From positions 18,767 to 82,766 of the forward strand of contig VHAT01000005.1 in NCBI GenBank assembly GCA_016872195.1: a DNA stretch of 64,000 nt. Direction: 5' to 3'. Positions 40,772 to 51,100 of the stretch are shown one piece after another (position 1 is the first letter of the stretch; each line of letters opens with the position of its first letter). The notes under the pieces are model-generated. The model saw nothing but the letters and a program-made list of their open reading frames with translations, made no database searches and had not been told where the DNA came from. Source of the stretch: Sphingomonadales bacterium. Its GTDB lineage: Bacteria; Bacteroidota; Bacteroidia; Chitinophagales; Chitinophagaceae. A program made the position numbers and the translations under genes.

Positions 40772-41278
40772 TCAGGCCACTTTTTTGCGGGCTTTACGGG
40801 TAAGGCGCTGTGTGATGTAATCGGTAAACCGATACTTTGTTACTTGCTCCCGGTTTAGAAAGGACGCGCCCCTGACCTCGCCAATGCAAGAGGGGGTTCC
40901 ACAAAAACAGCGAAAGGGTTGTTGCATTTCCCACTCGGTGGAGGGATAAAAAAACCCAAGCTCTTCACCTGCGGCAATAGGTGTAAGCGCGACCAACTTC
41001 ATGGTAGTGGTATCAAAAAAACAATTGGGTTCACAACTGTGGTTGATGTACTGCAAATAAGAAGGTTGCAGTGTGATGTGCTTGTTGGTTCCGGTTTGCA
41101 CAGTCAAATACGTTGGTCTCGAAGAAATACTTCCTGAACCAAACGAAGCAATTTCTTCTCCTTGTTTGTAGGCGCGTTTTGTAAAAAAACAACGTTGCTG
41201 ATTAGTCTGATTCAGTCTGGTTTCTGCAAAACCGTGATCTTCTACCAGCTGGTAGTGTGTTATGAGTTCGGCTGTCAT
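40772..41278 (-). CDS. Stand-alone SET domain protein
   Basis: RCFFTKRAYKQGEEIASFG, INHSCEPNCFFD, PIAAGEELGFFYPSTEWEMQQPFRCFCGTPSCIGEVRG. Confidence 0.87.
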   Translation of the reverse strand: MTAELITHYQLVEDHGFAETRLNQTNQQRCFFTKRAYKQGEEIASFGSGSISSRPTYLTVQTGTNKHITLQPSYLQYINHSCEPNCFFDTTTMKLVALTPIAAGEELGFFYPSTEWEMQQPFRCFCGTPSCIGEVRGASFLNREQVTKYRFTDYITQRLTRKARKKVA

Positions 41279-41362
41279 GGGGTAGTAATCTATAGGAAAG
41301 ATAGACTGCGATCGCGTTGGTTTGAGCGTTGTTGCACTAATGTGAATAAGTCAACAATAACC

Positions 41363-41872
41363 TTACCGGGGTTTCTTATAAACTGGTACGGTACTACAGG
41401 GTTCTCCGTACATCAGGGTCTTTACGATTGGTAAAAGGCGCTTGGTAATTTCAGCAAAAGCAAACTCTCCAATGGGGGTGTCGCCACAGCCCTTTACAAT
41501 AACTCGCTGATCCGTATAACTAGCGAGGTCAGCAGCATCTATGTTCTTTAAAAAGAGATGTTTGAGCAGCTCTTGTTCTGTTCCCATATACAGGTCGGAG
41601 CAGACGGGTTGCAAATAGCTCGATAATAACATATAGGCCCAAACGGGTATAATAGCATCGGCCGAACAGGTAATAGCAACGGCTTTGCCTTTATACAAAG
41701 ACCAATCTGCTTGCTTTAGCGACTCTCGAAACTCTTTTTCCTTTACGATCAGGCCCATAAAAAGATAGTCCTTGATATCGAAAAGGGCAATCTCTTGTTT
41801 GGGATACCACTGTTCCAGATCTAGTGATATCAGACCGCTTTCTGCCACCTTATTGACAATCCGGTCAGTCAT
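41363..41872 (-). CDS. DUF2480-family-like protein
   Basis: MTDRIVNKVAESGLISLDLEQWYPKQEIALFDIKDYLFMGLIVKEKEFRE...VIVKGCGDTPIGEFAFAEITKRLLP. Confidence 0.75.
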   Translation of the reverse strand: MTDRIVNKVAESGLISLDLEQWYPKQEIALFDIKDYLFMGLIVKEKEFRESLKQADWSLYKGKAVAITCSADAIIPVWAYMLLSSYLQPVCSDLYMGTEQELLKHLFLKNIDAADLASYTDQRVIVKGCGDTPIGEFAFAEITKRLLPIVKTLMYGEPCSTVPVYKKPR

Positions 41873-41884
41873 AGGGCTGTTTGA

Positions 41885-44005
41885 TTAATAGCGGTTTTGT
41901 CGCTTGTCTTTGATTTTTGCGGCATTGCGCAAAATTCCAACGGGGTTTTGGGGACTATATTGATTACTGAATGCTTGTACCGCCTGTAGGTAACGGCTTT
42001 GACGAAAGCTGTTGATATCGCCTTGCACCACCGGCGTTGTTCCGGCATCGTCCACACGAATAACAAAAACGCCGCTCAACCCCTCAATCGGGCCAACCAG
42101 GGCCTTGCCTTTATTGGCGGGGTTAAACGCGGCTCCAGTTACTCGGGGCTCATACCCAAAGGTTCCAGTTAGGGCTCCACCCATTCTGATGCTATCGGCC
42201 ACCTCGATGGCCTTGCCACCCAATGTGGCGGCGGCCGCTTCTAAAGAGGCGAGGGTGCCCAGCTTTTTACTTATATAGGCGGCTTTCTTTTTGTTTCTCA
42301 AAAAGGGATCCACAGAGGCCTTTACAGTGTTAACCGATGCGGTTCCTTCTTCTTGCACATCAAAAAGGGCGGCCACAACATAATTATTCTCGATTCTTTC
42401 GGGCTTTAAGACGTCTCCCTTGTCGGCATCGTAAATAGCGCGAACAAAGGATCGGGAAGAACCGACGCCCCTTACCTCAAATGAGATGGGTGTAATGTCG
42501 GTGGCAACTCCTTTGAATAAGCCCTGCGGTTTTATCTTTTCTTCATAGGCCTTTTCGAAAGAAGCCAAGTCTTTACTGTAGCTGGCAAACTCGTTTGCCT
42601 TGTTTAGGGCCGCATTGTCTGTTTCTTGGCTAACGACGATCTCTTTAGAAAGTTGGGCTATCTTATACGCTGGTCCCGATCCTTTCTGTGATAATATTTC
42701 TACGTAATGAAAGCCAAAATCCGTTTTTACAATGCCTTTAGATCCAGTGCCGCGCAAAAAGATAAAATCGTTGAAGGGTCCTACCATTTGCCCAGAGGGA
42801 ACATTCTCGTATTTGCCGCCTGTTGCTTTGCTTCCCTGATCGTCAGAGAAGTTAACCACCAAAGAGTCGAAGTTGGCGCCCCTGGCAACTGCTTTTTGTA
42901 GACTATCACAAAGATTGTATGCTGTTGCTGAGTCGCGCCTTTGTGTACTAATCAATATATGTCTAATAGAAACCGTATCGGGCATGGTTGTTTTGCCCAC
43001 CATGCGAGCCAGTGTGTAGGTGCTCGCATCCAAATAGGGACCATATACCTCACCCACGGGAGTTCTAAAGATTGAATCTCGCAGTTGAAGCTGAATCGCC
43101 TTGGCGCTAATGTATCCGTTGTAAAATTGTCCGCCTTCTCCAGCTAAAAATTGATCGAGGTCCTCGGCGGCGTTAAACCGATCCTTAAGGGTTGACACCT
43201 CGTTTCTTGTGGCCGCACTGTCGGAGGAAGAGGGGCTTGCGCTAAAGAGCACATAATATATACTGCGACTCTCTTGTTGCTTGAATTGGTTGGCGTGTTT
43301 TGAAATATAGTCTTGAATCTCCGCATCGCTAACGGTTACGGCGGAGTCTGGAATATTAGTATATAATTCTCTTACCAGCGAAATACGAGCCATTTGGCTA
43401 CTTTCTGCATTTTGTTTTTCAATTACCCAACGGGGATAATTGGTCGTGGTTGAGAACAAAGAGGTATATTTTTCTGATTTGCGCATATTGGTTAGCGCCT
43501 TTATATAATTACTAATACCCGCCTTTTGCTCGGCCGTTCCCGTGCTCAGTAGTTGGTCGATATTTTGTTTGGCGAGTGCACCATTATAAAGACCGGTTTT
43601 GCTATCGCGAAACTGGTTTTGGAGGTCTTGGGGTGCGTTTACACCATATAGTATATCATCGCTTTCTTTCTGGGATACATTAATGCCTAGAACGCCTAGC
43701 TCTTGGTCCAAGAGAACCTCAGCAACCGATTGCCCCCAAGCTTGTTCAATAGCTTGCTGCGTCATGGCGGCATTTTGGGGGTAACCCTGGGCCTTCATAT
43801 TTTCTTCGGCTTGAACAACTAATTTATTGAACTCTTCAAAAGCGATATCCTTTCCGTTTACAGAGCCAACCGACTTCTCTTGCTTATTTCCGGTCATATT
43901 AAGAAACTGGAAGCGGTCCATTAAAATAAAACCCACCATCGCCAACACAACAAGAGCAATAGCAGGTATGGCGTACTTGTCTCTAATCGTCTGAATAATA
44001 GACAT
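41885..44005 (-). CDS. PpiD/SurA-like membrane-anchored peptidylprolyl isomerase
   Basis: MSIIQTIRDKYAIPAIALVVLAMVGFILMDRFQ; parvulin-like SIRHILISTQRRDSATAYNLCDSLQKAVARGANFDSLVVNFSDDQGSKATGGKYE. Confidence 0.9.
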   Translation of the reverse strand: MSIIQTIRDKYAIPAIALVVLAMVGFILMDRFQFLNMTGNKQEKSVGSVNGKDIAFEEFNKLVVQAEENMKAQGYPQNAAMTQQAIEQAWGQSVAEVLLDQELGVLGINVSQKESDDILYGVNAPQDLQNQFRDSKTGLYNGALAKQNIDQLLSTGTAEQKAGISNYIKALTNMRKSEKYTSLFSTTTNYPRWVIEKQNAESSQMARISLVRELYTNIPDSAVTVSDAEIQDYISKHANQFKQQESRSIYYVLFSASPSSSDSAATRNEVSTLKDRFNAAEDLDQFLAGEGGQFYNGYISAKAIQLQLRDSIFRTPVGEVYGPYLDASTYTLARMVGKTTMPDTVSIRHILISTQRRDSATAYNLCDSLQKAVARGANFDSLVVNFSDDQGSKATGGKYENVPSGQMVGPFNDFIFLRGTGSKGIVKTDFGFHYVEILSQKGSGPAYKIAQLSKEIVVSQETDNAALNKANEFASYSKDLASFEKAYEEKIKPQGLFKGVATDITPISFEVRGVGSSRSFVRAIYDADKGDVLKPERIENNYVVAALFDVQEEGTASVNTVKASVDPFLRNKKKAAYISKKLGTLASLEAAAATLGGKAIEVADSIRMGGALTGTFGYEPRVTGAAFNPANKGKALVGPIEGLSGVFVIRVDDAGTTPVVQGDINSFRQSRYLQAVQAFSNQYSPQNPVGILRNAAKIKDKRQNRY

Positions 44006-44562
44006 AATATTATATATTAAAGGAGTGCAAAAATAGGGGAAAAACTGTGGAAAAACCAGTCGTTTGATCAGATCCCCTGGCTTCTTTTCGGGGCTCCTTC
44101 TTGGGGCAAGAAGTAAAGAATTTTCCAACAGCTGGTGTTAATTAAGTCGGTTTTTTTGTTAATATCTCGCCGTGAAACGTGAAAGGAAAACGGGAAAATT
44201 GGGTGGTTTTTTAAGGGTTAAGTTGCTTTCTGACTTCCACTGTTGGATTCTTATCTTAAATCCACAAACAATAAAGAGTGGCTTATTTAATTAATAATAA
44301 ACAGTTGCTTTTTTTTTATCAACTAAGTAATGTTAATATCATTCTATATAAATAATAATCAATCACTTACTTTTCTCTTTCTATTCAACCACCTGTTAAT
44401 ATCTAAAAATAAACCTACTAGATTCTGAGCTTATTAACATATTAACACCCCTAATAATAATAGATTTTTATAAAAAAAAATATACTAATACTATTATAAA
44501 TACAGAATAGAAAGCTGTTTTTAGTTTTTGAAAAAGCCACTTCAAAAGCGGAATATTGTGCC
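44006..44562. other. Long AT-rich divergent intergenic region with iterated TGTTAATATC elements (candidate oriC or regulatory region)
   Basis: Three exact TGTTAATATC copies (44157-44166, 44331-44340, 44394-44403) plus inverted near-copies at 44430-44447; AT-rich tract before nadA. Confidence 0.5.
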
Positions 44563-45546
44563 ATGGAACTAGATTTACAAGATGGGTATCTCGATATACC
44601 GGTAGCGCCAACACTGAATCTTTTTGAGGAGATAAAAAAACTAAAAAAGGAGAAAAATGCGATTATCTTGGCGCACTACTACCAAGATAGCGACATTCAG
44701 GAAATAGCCGATTACATAGGGGATAGTTTAGGCTTAGCGAGAAAAGCACAAGAGACCCATGCAGACATGATCGTTTTTGCCGGGGTTCATTTTATGGCCG
44801 AGACCGCCAAAATTTTAAATCCTTCTCGAAAAGTAGTGGTGCCCGACCTGTTAGCGGGTTGTTCTCTGAGTGACAGCTGCCCCCCGGCCCTCTTTAAAAA
44901 ATTCAAAGAAAAGTACCCCGACCACAAGGTGGTAAGTTATATTAACTGTAGTGCGGCAATCAAGGCACTAAGCGATGTAATTTGTACCAGCTCTAATGCT
45001 GTTTCTGTTGTTAATAGCTTTCCCCAAGACCAGCCCCTGATCTTTGCGCCCGATAAAAACCTCGGTCGCTATGTGAATCAAAAAACAGGACGCAAGATGA
45101 TACTTTGGGATGGAGCCTGCATGGTGCACGAACTCTTTAGTCTCGAAAAAATAATACGCCTAAAAGGTCGCTATCCCAAGGCAAAGCTGATCGCTCATCC
45201 AGAATGTGAAGAATCGGTTTTAGAACTGGCAGATATGATCGGCTCCACGACGGCGTTGTTGAAATTTAGCAAAGAAGATCCTTGCACAGAATTTATTGTG
45301 GCTACAGAGGCGGGCATATTACACCAAATGGTAAAAAACTCTCCCCAGAAAACATTTATTCCGGCGCCGCCTAATAATAATTGCGCCTGCAATGAGTGTC
45401 CGCATATGAAACGAAACACACTTGAGAAGATATATAACGCCATGAAATATGAGCTTCCTGTTATCGAAATGGAAGAATCGCTACGAATCGCGGCCAAACG
45501 ACCCATGGATGCCATGTTAGCGATCAGTAAGCAGGCGGGACACTGA
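44563..45546 (+). CDS. nadA: Quinolinate synthase
   Basis: [74 protein letters not shown]. Confidence 0.97.
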   Translation: MELDLQDGYLDIPVAPTLNLFEEIKKLKKEKNAIILAHYYQDSDIQEIADYIGDSLGLARKAQETHADMIVFAGVHFMAETAKILNPSRKVVVPDLLAGCSLSDSCPPALFKKFKEKYPDHKVVSYINCSAAIKALSDVICTSSNAVSVVNSFPQDQPLIFAPDKNLGRYVNQKTGRKMILWDGACMVHELFSLEKIIRLKGRYPKAKLIAHPECEESVLELADMIGSTTALLKFSKEDPCTEFIVATEAGILHQMVKNSPQKTFIPAPPNNNCACNECPHMKRNTLEKIYNAMKYELPVIEMEESLRIAAKRPMDAMLAISKQAGH

Positions 45547-45815
45547 TAAAGAACACAACATGCAGTAAGCTGATCATTATCATGCCCGCAATAGCCCAGG
45601 TCATCTGTATCGCGGAGTCTTCCCTATTATATTTGTTCTATGATGCTTCTTTGATAGGTCGGTCAGCAAAAAATCAGATATATCGGTTTAAAGGACCGTA
45701 AACTGATTGACCGGTTGGCAGCAAAAAAAGGCTGCGCCTGACCAAGACGATCAAGAACGCAGATAGATGGTTGCAGAATAACCGCCGTAAAAAGCGATAC
45801 ACTGCAAGTGTTGCG

Positions 45816-45853
45816 GGCAGGACTGGGTTTTACGATTCAGTCCTGCTTTTTTT
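45816..45853 (+). terminator. Intrinsic terminator (plus orientation)
   Basis: GCAGGACTG (45817-45825) / CAGTCCTGC (45838-45846) perfect 9-bp stem followed by 7 T. Confidence 0.8.
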
Positions 45854-47513
45854 ATTTCCGCCGCGTTTGACCACCTCCAACACCAATAGAAAAAGAAAGG
45901 CGCTCAAAAGCACCACAAAAAATAACCAGCCAGCCAACAGTGATATTTTAAATAATTCCCTTAGCCCTGGAATAAAAAAAATCCCACCGACTAACAATAA
46001 GGCCGAAAAAAGTAAGATTTGTGCAGCCCTATTTTTTACGAACGAAACATAAAAGGGTTGAGAAAGGGATAGCATAGAAGAGATCAAAAAAACATTTCCC
46101 ACCACCAGCAATAAGGTGCCCGCAAAAAAACTCTTCTTAAAGAACCAGCCCAAAAAAATAACGCCTCTTTTTTCTCGGGGAGGCTGGTGCATTTGGCCCG
46201 TTTCTCCCGGCTGTGATTCAAAAGCCACTGAACAGACCGGATCGATAATCAACTCTAAAAAAACAATTTGTACCGGAAGCATTATCGTCGGCAGGTCAGC
46301 CCAAAAGGCGGGAATCAAGACAAGACCCACGATGGGTATATGTATCGAAAGAATATAAAGCATCGCTTTTTGCAAGTTGCTGTAGATCCTTCTCCCCAGC
46401 GAAATGGCACGAACCACCGAAATTAAAATATCATCCAACAAAACAAGGTCGGCGGCCTCTCGTGCTACATCGGTTCCTTTCTTTCCCATCGCAATACCAA
46501 TGTCCGCGGCCTTAAGGGCTGGTGCATCATTAACACCATCGCCCATCATCGCCACCACTTCTCCGTTTTTATGAAAGGCCTTTACGAGCCGCAGTTTTTG
46601 AGAAGGTAAGATGCGTGCATAAACCCGGCAATTGTTAACCTCAATAGCGAGTGTCTCATCTTCTAGCTTTTCGATCTCATCTCCTGTCATTACTTTTCCG
46701 GATAAACCAATCTCTTCAGCAATTTTTTTTGCCGTTGCCGGATGATCACCTGTGATCATGACCAACCTGATGCCGGCAAGCCTACAACTTTCCATCGCCC
46801 CTTTCGTTTCTGGCCTGATCGGATCTTCGAAACCCAGTAACCCTAAAAAAGAGAAGCTAAACCTCGATGGGTGATCGGGAACCCGATTGGTTTCTACCGA
46901 GGCACTAGCTACACCCAAGACACGATATCCCCTTTCGGCCATGGTATGTAGCGCTTTGTGATAATTCCTTTCTTCTTGATCGCTCAGATTACAAAGACGA
47001 AAGATTGTCTCGGGAGCCCGCTAATAGCTGACTTGTTCCCGCTACGGTCTTATGTACCGAAACAGATTCTCCAGAAACCAGCGACTCATCTGCGTATAAA
47101 CCCGAAGATTCGAGCAATGTTGCGTCTGCTGCCACACGATCGCCGGCAGACAGTAACAACCAATCTCCCGGAACCACCTCTCTACCCGGGATTCTCTCTG
47201 CACGCCCATCTCGTAGTACCAGCGCCCGAGGGGCCGACAAATTTTTTAAGGCTTCCAGCGCGTGTGACGATCGTTGTTTTTGAAAAAAAGTAATGGCAAT
47301 GATCAACACCATTGCCATAGACAAAACGAGTCCTTCTTGATAATCTCCCAGCACTATATAAAGCGCCGCCGCCCCTACCAATAAAAAAAAGAGCGGCTCG
47401 CTAAAGACCGTCAGCAAAAATTGCCAGGCACCACCACCTTTTTTGGGTTCCAGCTCGTTATACCCCACCCGCTGCAGGCGAATTTGTGCTTACTCTTTGC
47501 TTAAGCCACCCAT
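45830..47513 (-). pseudogene. Cation-transporting P-type ATPase pseudogene (early stop, catalytic core missing)
   Basis: MGGLSKE-TAA-AQIRLQRVGYNELEPKKGGG; actuator SLVSGES; ORF 45830..46942 resumes at MAERGYRVLGVA...MITGDHPATAKKI...MMGDGVNDAPALKAADIGIAM; no DKTGT segment present. Confidence 0.88.
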
Positions 47514-47575
47514 GCAGACAAAGTAGGCAAGCCAAAATTAAATTCTTACCTTGTAAGGTCATCACCCCCCTAATT

Positions 47576-48091
47576 ATGGTCAGCATGAAATGGCTATTAC
47601 TCTCCGCTGTTTTTTTCATTTGTTGTCAACGCGCCCTGGCGCAACAAAATTTTGCGCCCACCAACCTTGGCGGGCCGGCCATGAAATATCAGGGACTACG
47701 CGATACAGATCTGTCCCCCAATGCGGAACTGCGCGAAAAGGGTCTCAAAGAATGGCGCGCCAAGCGAGACACCACCCTGGCTAAGGCTAAAAAACTATTG
47801 GATGAAAAAAATTACGTAGCGGTCAATCAACTTCTATTTCCCTATGATTACCTGGAGCCCGAAGACGCCCTTTTTTATGAATACCTTGGAAAAAGTTATT
47901 TCTATTCAGGACTACACCAGGTATCATTGGATTGTTTTTTGATTTCGTATGAGCAAAAAAAACAAACAGAACTTTTATATTTTATAGGCCAGTGTCACGA
48001 AAAGCTGGGTAACGAAAAAGAGGCCACCAAATTTTATAAGAAGGGGGCCAAAGAGGGGGATGCTGCTTGTAAGTCAAAGCTTGACCAATAA
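47576..48091 (+). CDS. TPR-like hypothetical exported protein
   Basis: MVSMKWLLLSAVFFICCQRALAQ signal; YFYSGLHQVSLDCFLISYEQKKQTELLYFIGQCHEKLGNEKEATKFYKKGAKEGD. Confidence 0.65.
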   Translation: MVSMKWLLLSAVFFICCQRALAQQNFAPTNLGGPAMKYQGLRDTDLSPNAELREKGLKEWRAKRDTTLAKAKKLLDEKNYVAVNQLLFPYDYLEPEDALFYEYLGKSYFYSGLHQVSLDCFLISYEQKKQTELLYFIGQCHEKLGNEKEATKFYKKGAKEGDAACKSKLDQ

Positions 48092-48103
48092 TTAAAGTAT
48101 ACT

Positions 48104-51100
48104 ATGAAAAAGTTTTTATTCGTAGCTATTTTCCTGCCTCTCGCGACAGCGACCTTGGCACAGACAAAAAAGAATGCCAGCCTTGCTCTGCCCGAAAAGG
48201 CGAATCTCGATTTGTTAGACCATGTATCGTATCGGCTTATTGGTCCGTTTCGGGGAGGAAGGAGCGGTGCTGTTGCAGCAAGTTATAAATCGCGCAACAC
48301 ATTTTATTTTGGTGCCACCGGCGGCGGCGTGTGGAAAACAACCGATGCGGGAAATTCGTGGAAAAACATTAGCGACAATTATTTCGGCGGCTCCATTGGT
48401 GCCGTAGAAGTAGCACCCTCTAACGAGAATATTATTTATGTGGGAGAAGGCGAGAACACTATGCGTGGAAATGTCTCTGAGGGTTTGGGAGGAATGTGGA
48501 AGAGCGTCGATGGTGGAAAAACCTGGAAAAACATCGGACTTGCTGATGGAAGACATATCACCAATATCATTATTCATCCCAACGACCCGCAAACCGTTTG
48601 GGTGGGCGTAATGGGGCATCTCTTTGGACCCAATACCGAGCGCGGCATATTTAAGACAACCGATGGCGGACAAAACTGGAAAAAAGTTCTCTATATCAAC
48701 GATCAAACCGGATGTAGCGATCTGGTGATGGAGCCGGGTAACCCCGCTGTCTTATATGCCGGAACCTGGCGGTTGATCAGAACGCCTCATAGTTTGGAGA
48801 GCGGCGGTGAGGGCAGCGGACTTTGGAAGAGTGTCGATGGGGGCGAAACCTGGACCAATTTAACTATGACAAAAGGACTCCCCAAGGGCATATGGGGTAT
48901 TGTGGGTGTGGCCGTAGCGCCCTCTAATACCAATAAAATATATGCGATCATAGAAAACGAAAAGGGGGGGTTATTTATGAGTGCCGATGGGGGCAAGAGC
49001 TGGTCTTTGCAAAGCAACGACAATAATATCCGTCAGCGTGCCTGGTACTATACAAAGGTTTTTGTAGATCCTAAGAACGAAAACATTCTGTACTGCCCCA
49101 ATGTGAATTTTATGAAAAGCCGCGATGGGGGCAAAACGTTCCAATCGCTCAGAACACCCCATGGAGATCATCACGATCTGTGGATCGATCCGGAAGACGG
49201 AAAAAGAATGATCGTTGCTGACGACGGCGGCGCCCAGGTTAGTTTTGATGAGGGCAATACCTGGAGTACGTATTTGAATCAACCCACGGCTCAACTTTAT
49301 CGTGTAAGTACCGATAATGCTTTTCCGTATCGGGTATTGGTGGCGCAGCAAGACAATTCAACCCTGCGTATTCGCTCCTCTACTTACGGCTCTTATATTG
49401 GGGAACAAGATGCGGAGTCGACCGCCGGTTCAGAGAGTGGCTATGTAGTAGCGGATCCCCTTAATCCCAATATTGTATACGGAGGAAATTACGGCGGATA
49501 TCTTTCCCGCTATGATCATACGACCGGAGAGAATCGAGCCATTTCTGTGTGGCCCGATAATCCAATGGGGGCCGGTGCAGATGTTTTAAAATTTCGTTTT
49601 CAGTGGAACTTCCCCATTTTTTTCTCACCCCATAATCCCAAAAAATTATACTGTGCCGGTAATGCCCTTTTCGCAACCGAGAACGAAGGAGCCAGTTGGA
49701 CACAGCTATCTCCCGATCTGACCACCAACGATAAGACGAAACAGTTTTCGAGCGGTGGACCCATTACCAAGGATAACACCTCGGTAGAATATTACTGCAC
49801 CCTATTTACCGCCACAGAAAGCCCCCTGGAAAAAGATTGTATCTGGACGGGTAGTGACGACGGACTCGTTCATCTGACTCGCGATGGTGGAAAAAACTGG
49901 AGCAACGTTACGCCTGCTAATGCACCGGCGCTGATGATGTGGAATGCGATAGAGATAGACCCCTTTAAAAAAGGAGCGGTCTATATTACAGGTACCCGCT
50001 ATAAGCTAGACGATTACACTCCTTATATCTACAAGACCGAAGACTATGGTAAGACCTGGAAGCTGCTTACCGCGGGTATCGATAAAATGCATTTTACGCG
50101 CGTTACCAGGGCCGACCAAAAGCGCCCCGGGCTTTTATATGCCGGTACCGAGTTTGGTGTGTATATCAGTTACGACGATGGTAAAAACTGGCAACGCTTT
50201 CAACAAAATTTACCTATTACACCGGTCACGGATATTACCATAAAAAATAACGACCTGGTCGTAGCCACGCAGGGCCGCTCTGTTTGGATCATTGACGATC
50301 TCTCGATGGTGCAACAATTGGATAATAGTATTGCCAACAAAAAGTTGCACGTGTATCAACCTAATCCGGCTTATCGAGTAGCCCCGGTACAAAGCCGGTG
50401 GGGTGCCAATAGTTCAATGCCGCCAACTGCAGCGGCCAATCCACCAAAAGGGGCAGTAATTAATTTTTACAGTCAACAAATTTCAGATAGTAGTAAGGCG
50501 TCGGTTGCCATTTTTAGTACTGATGGAAAAGAGATCAGCCGCACTACCACCGAATCAAAGAACAACCCAATCAAGCTAAACAAAGGATTCAATCGTTTTG
50601 TATGGGACCTGCAATATCCGGCTGCCGAAAAACTGGATGACTTGATCTTGTGGAATGGGGTGCCTGGAACCATTACGGCACCCCCCGGTATGTATTATGC
50701 AATGATAACAGTAGATAATGATTCTGTTCGGGTGCCCCTTCAATTGGTGGCAGACCCTAACTATCGTTGCTCTTTAGAAGACTATACGGCGCAGTTTATC
50801 TTTTTGCAACAAGTGCAAGGCACCTTTAATGAAACTATCAAGGCAATAAAAAATATTCGTCAGGCTCGCAACCAGCTAAAGGATTTTGTACAGCGCCAGG
50901 GAAAGTCTTGCCCTAAAGAGCTGAGCCAATTATCAGATAGTTTGATAAAAGCGATGACGACCATTGAGGAGCAATTGCACCAGACCAAGGCAAAGAGTGG
51001 CCAAGATGTGCTCAACTATCCCATACGCTTAGATGATAAATTGAGTGGCGTCTTCGATATGGCGAGTAGTGGTAACATGGCCCCCCCGCAACAAGCACGC

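Noticed and set aside
45771-46052. 93-aa plus-strand ORF MQNNRRKKRYTASVAG... as a new gene
   Set aside because: Mostly antisense to the ATPase pseudogene C-terminus and crosses a strong terminator; only the short upstream fragment is reported as a possible remnant.
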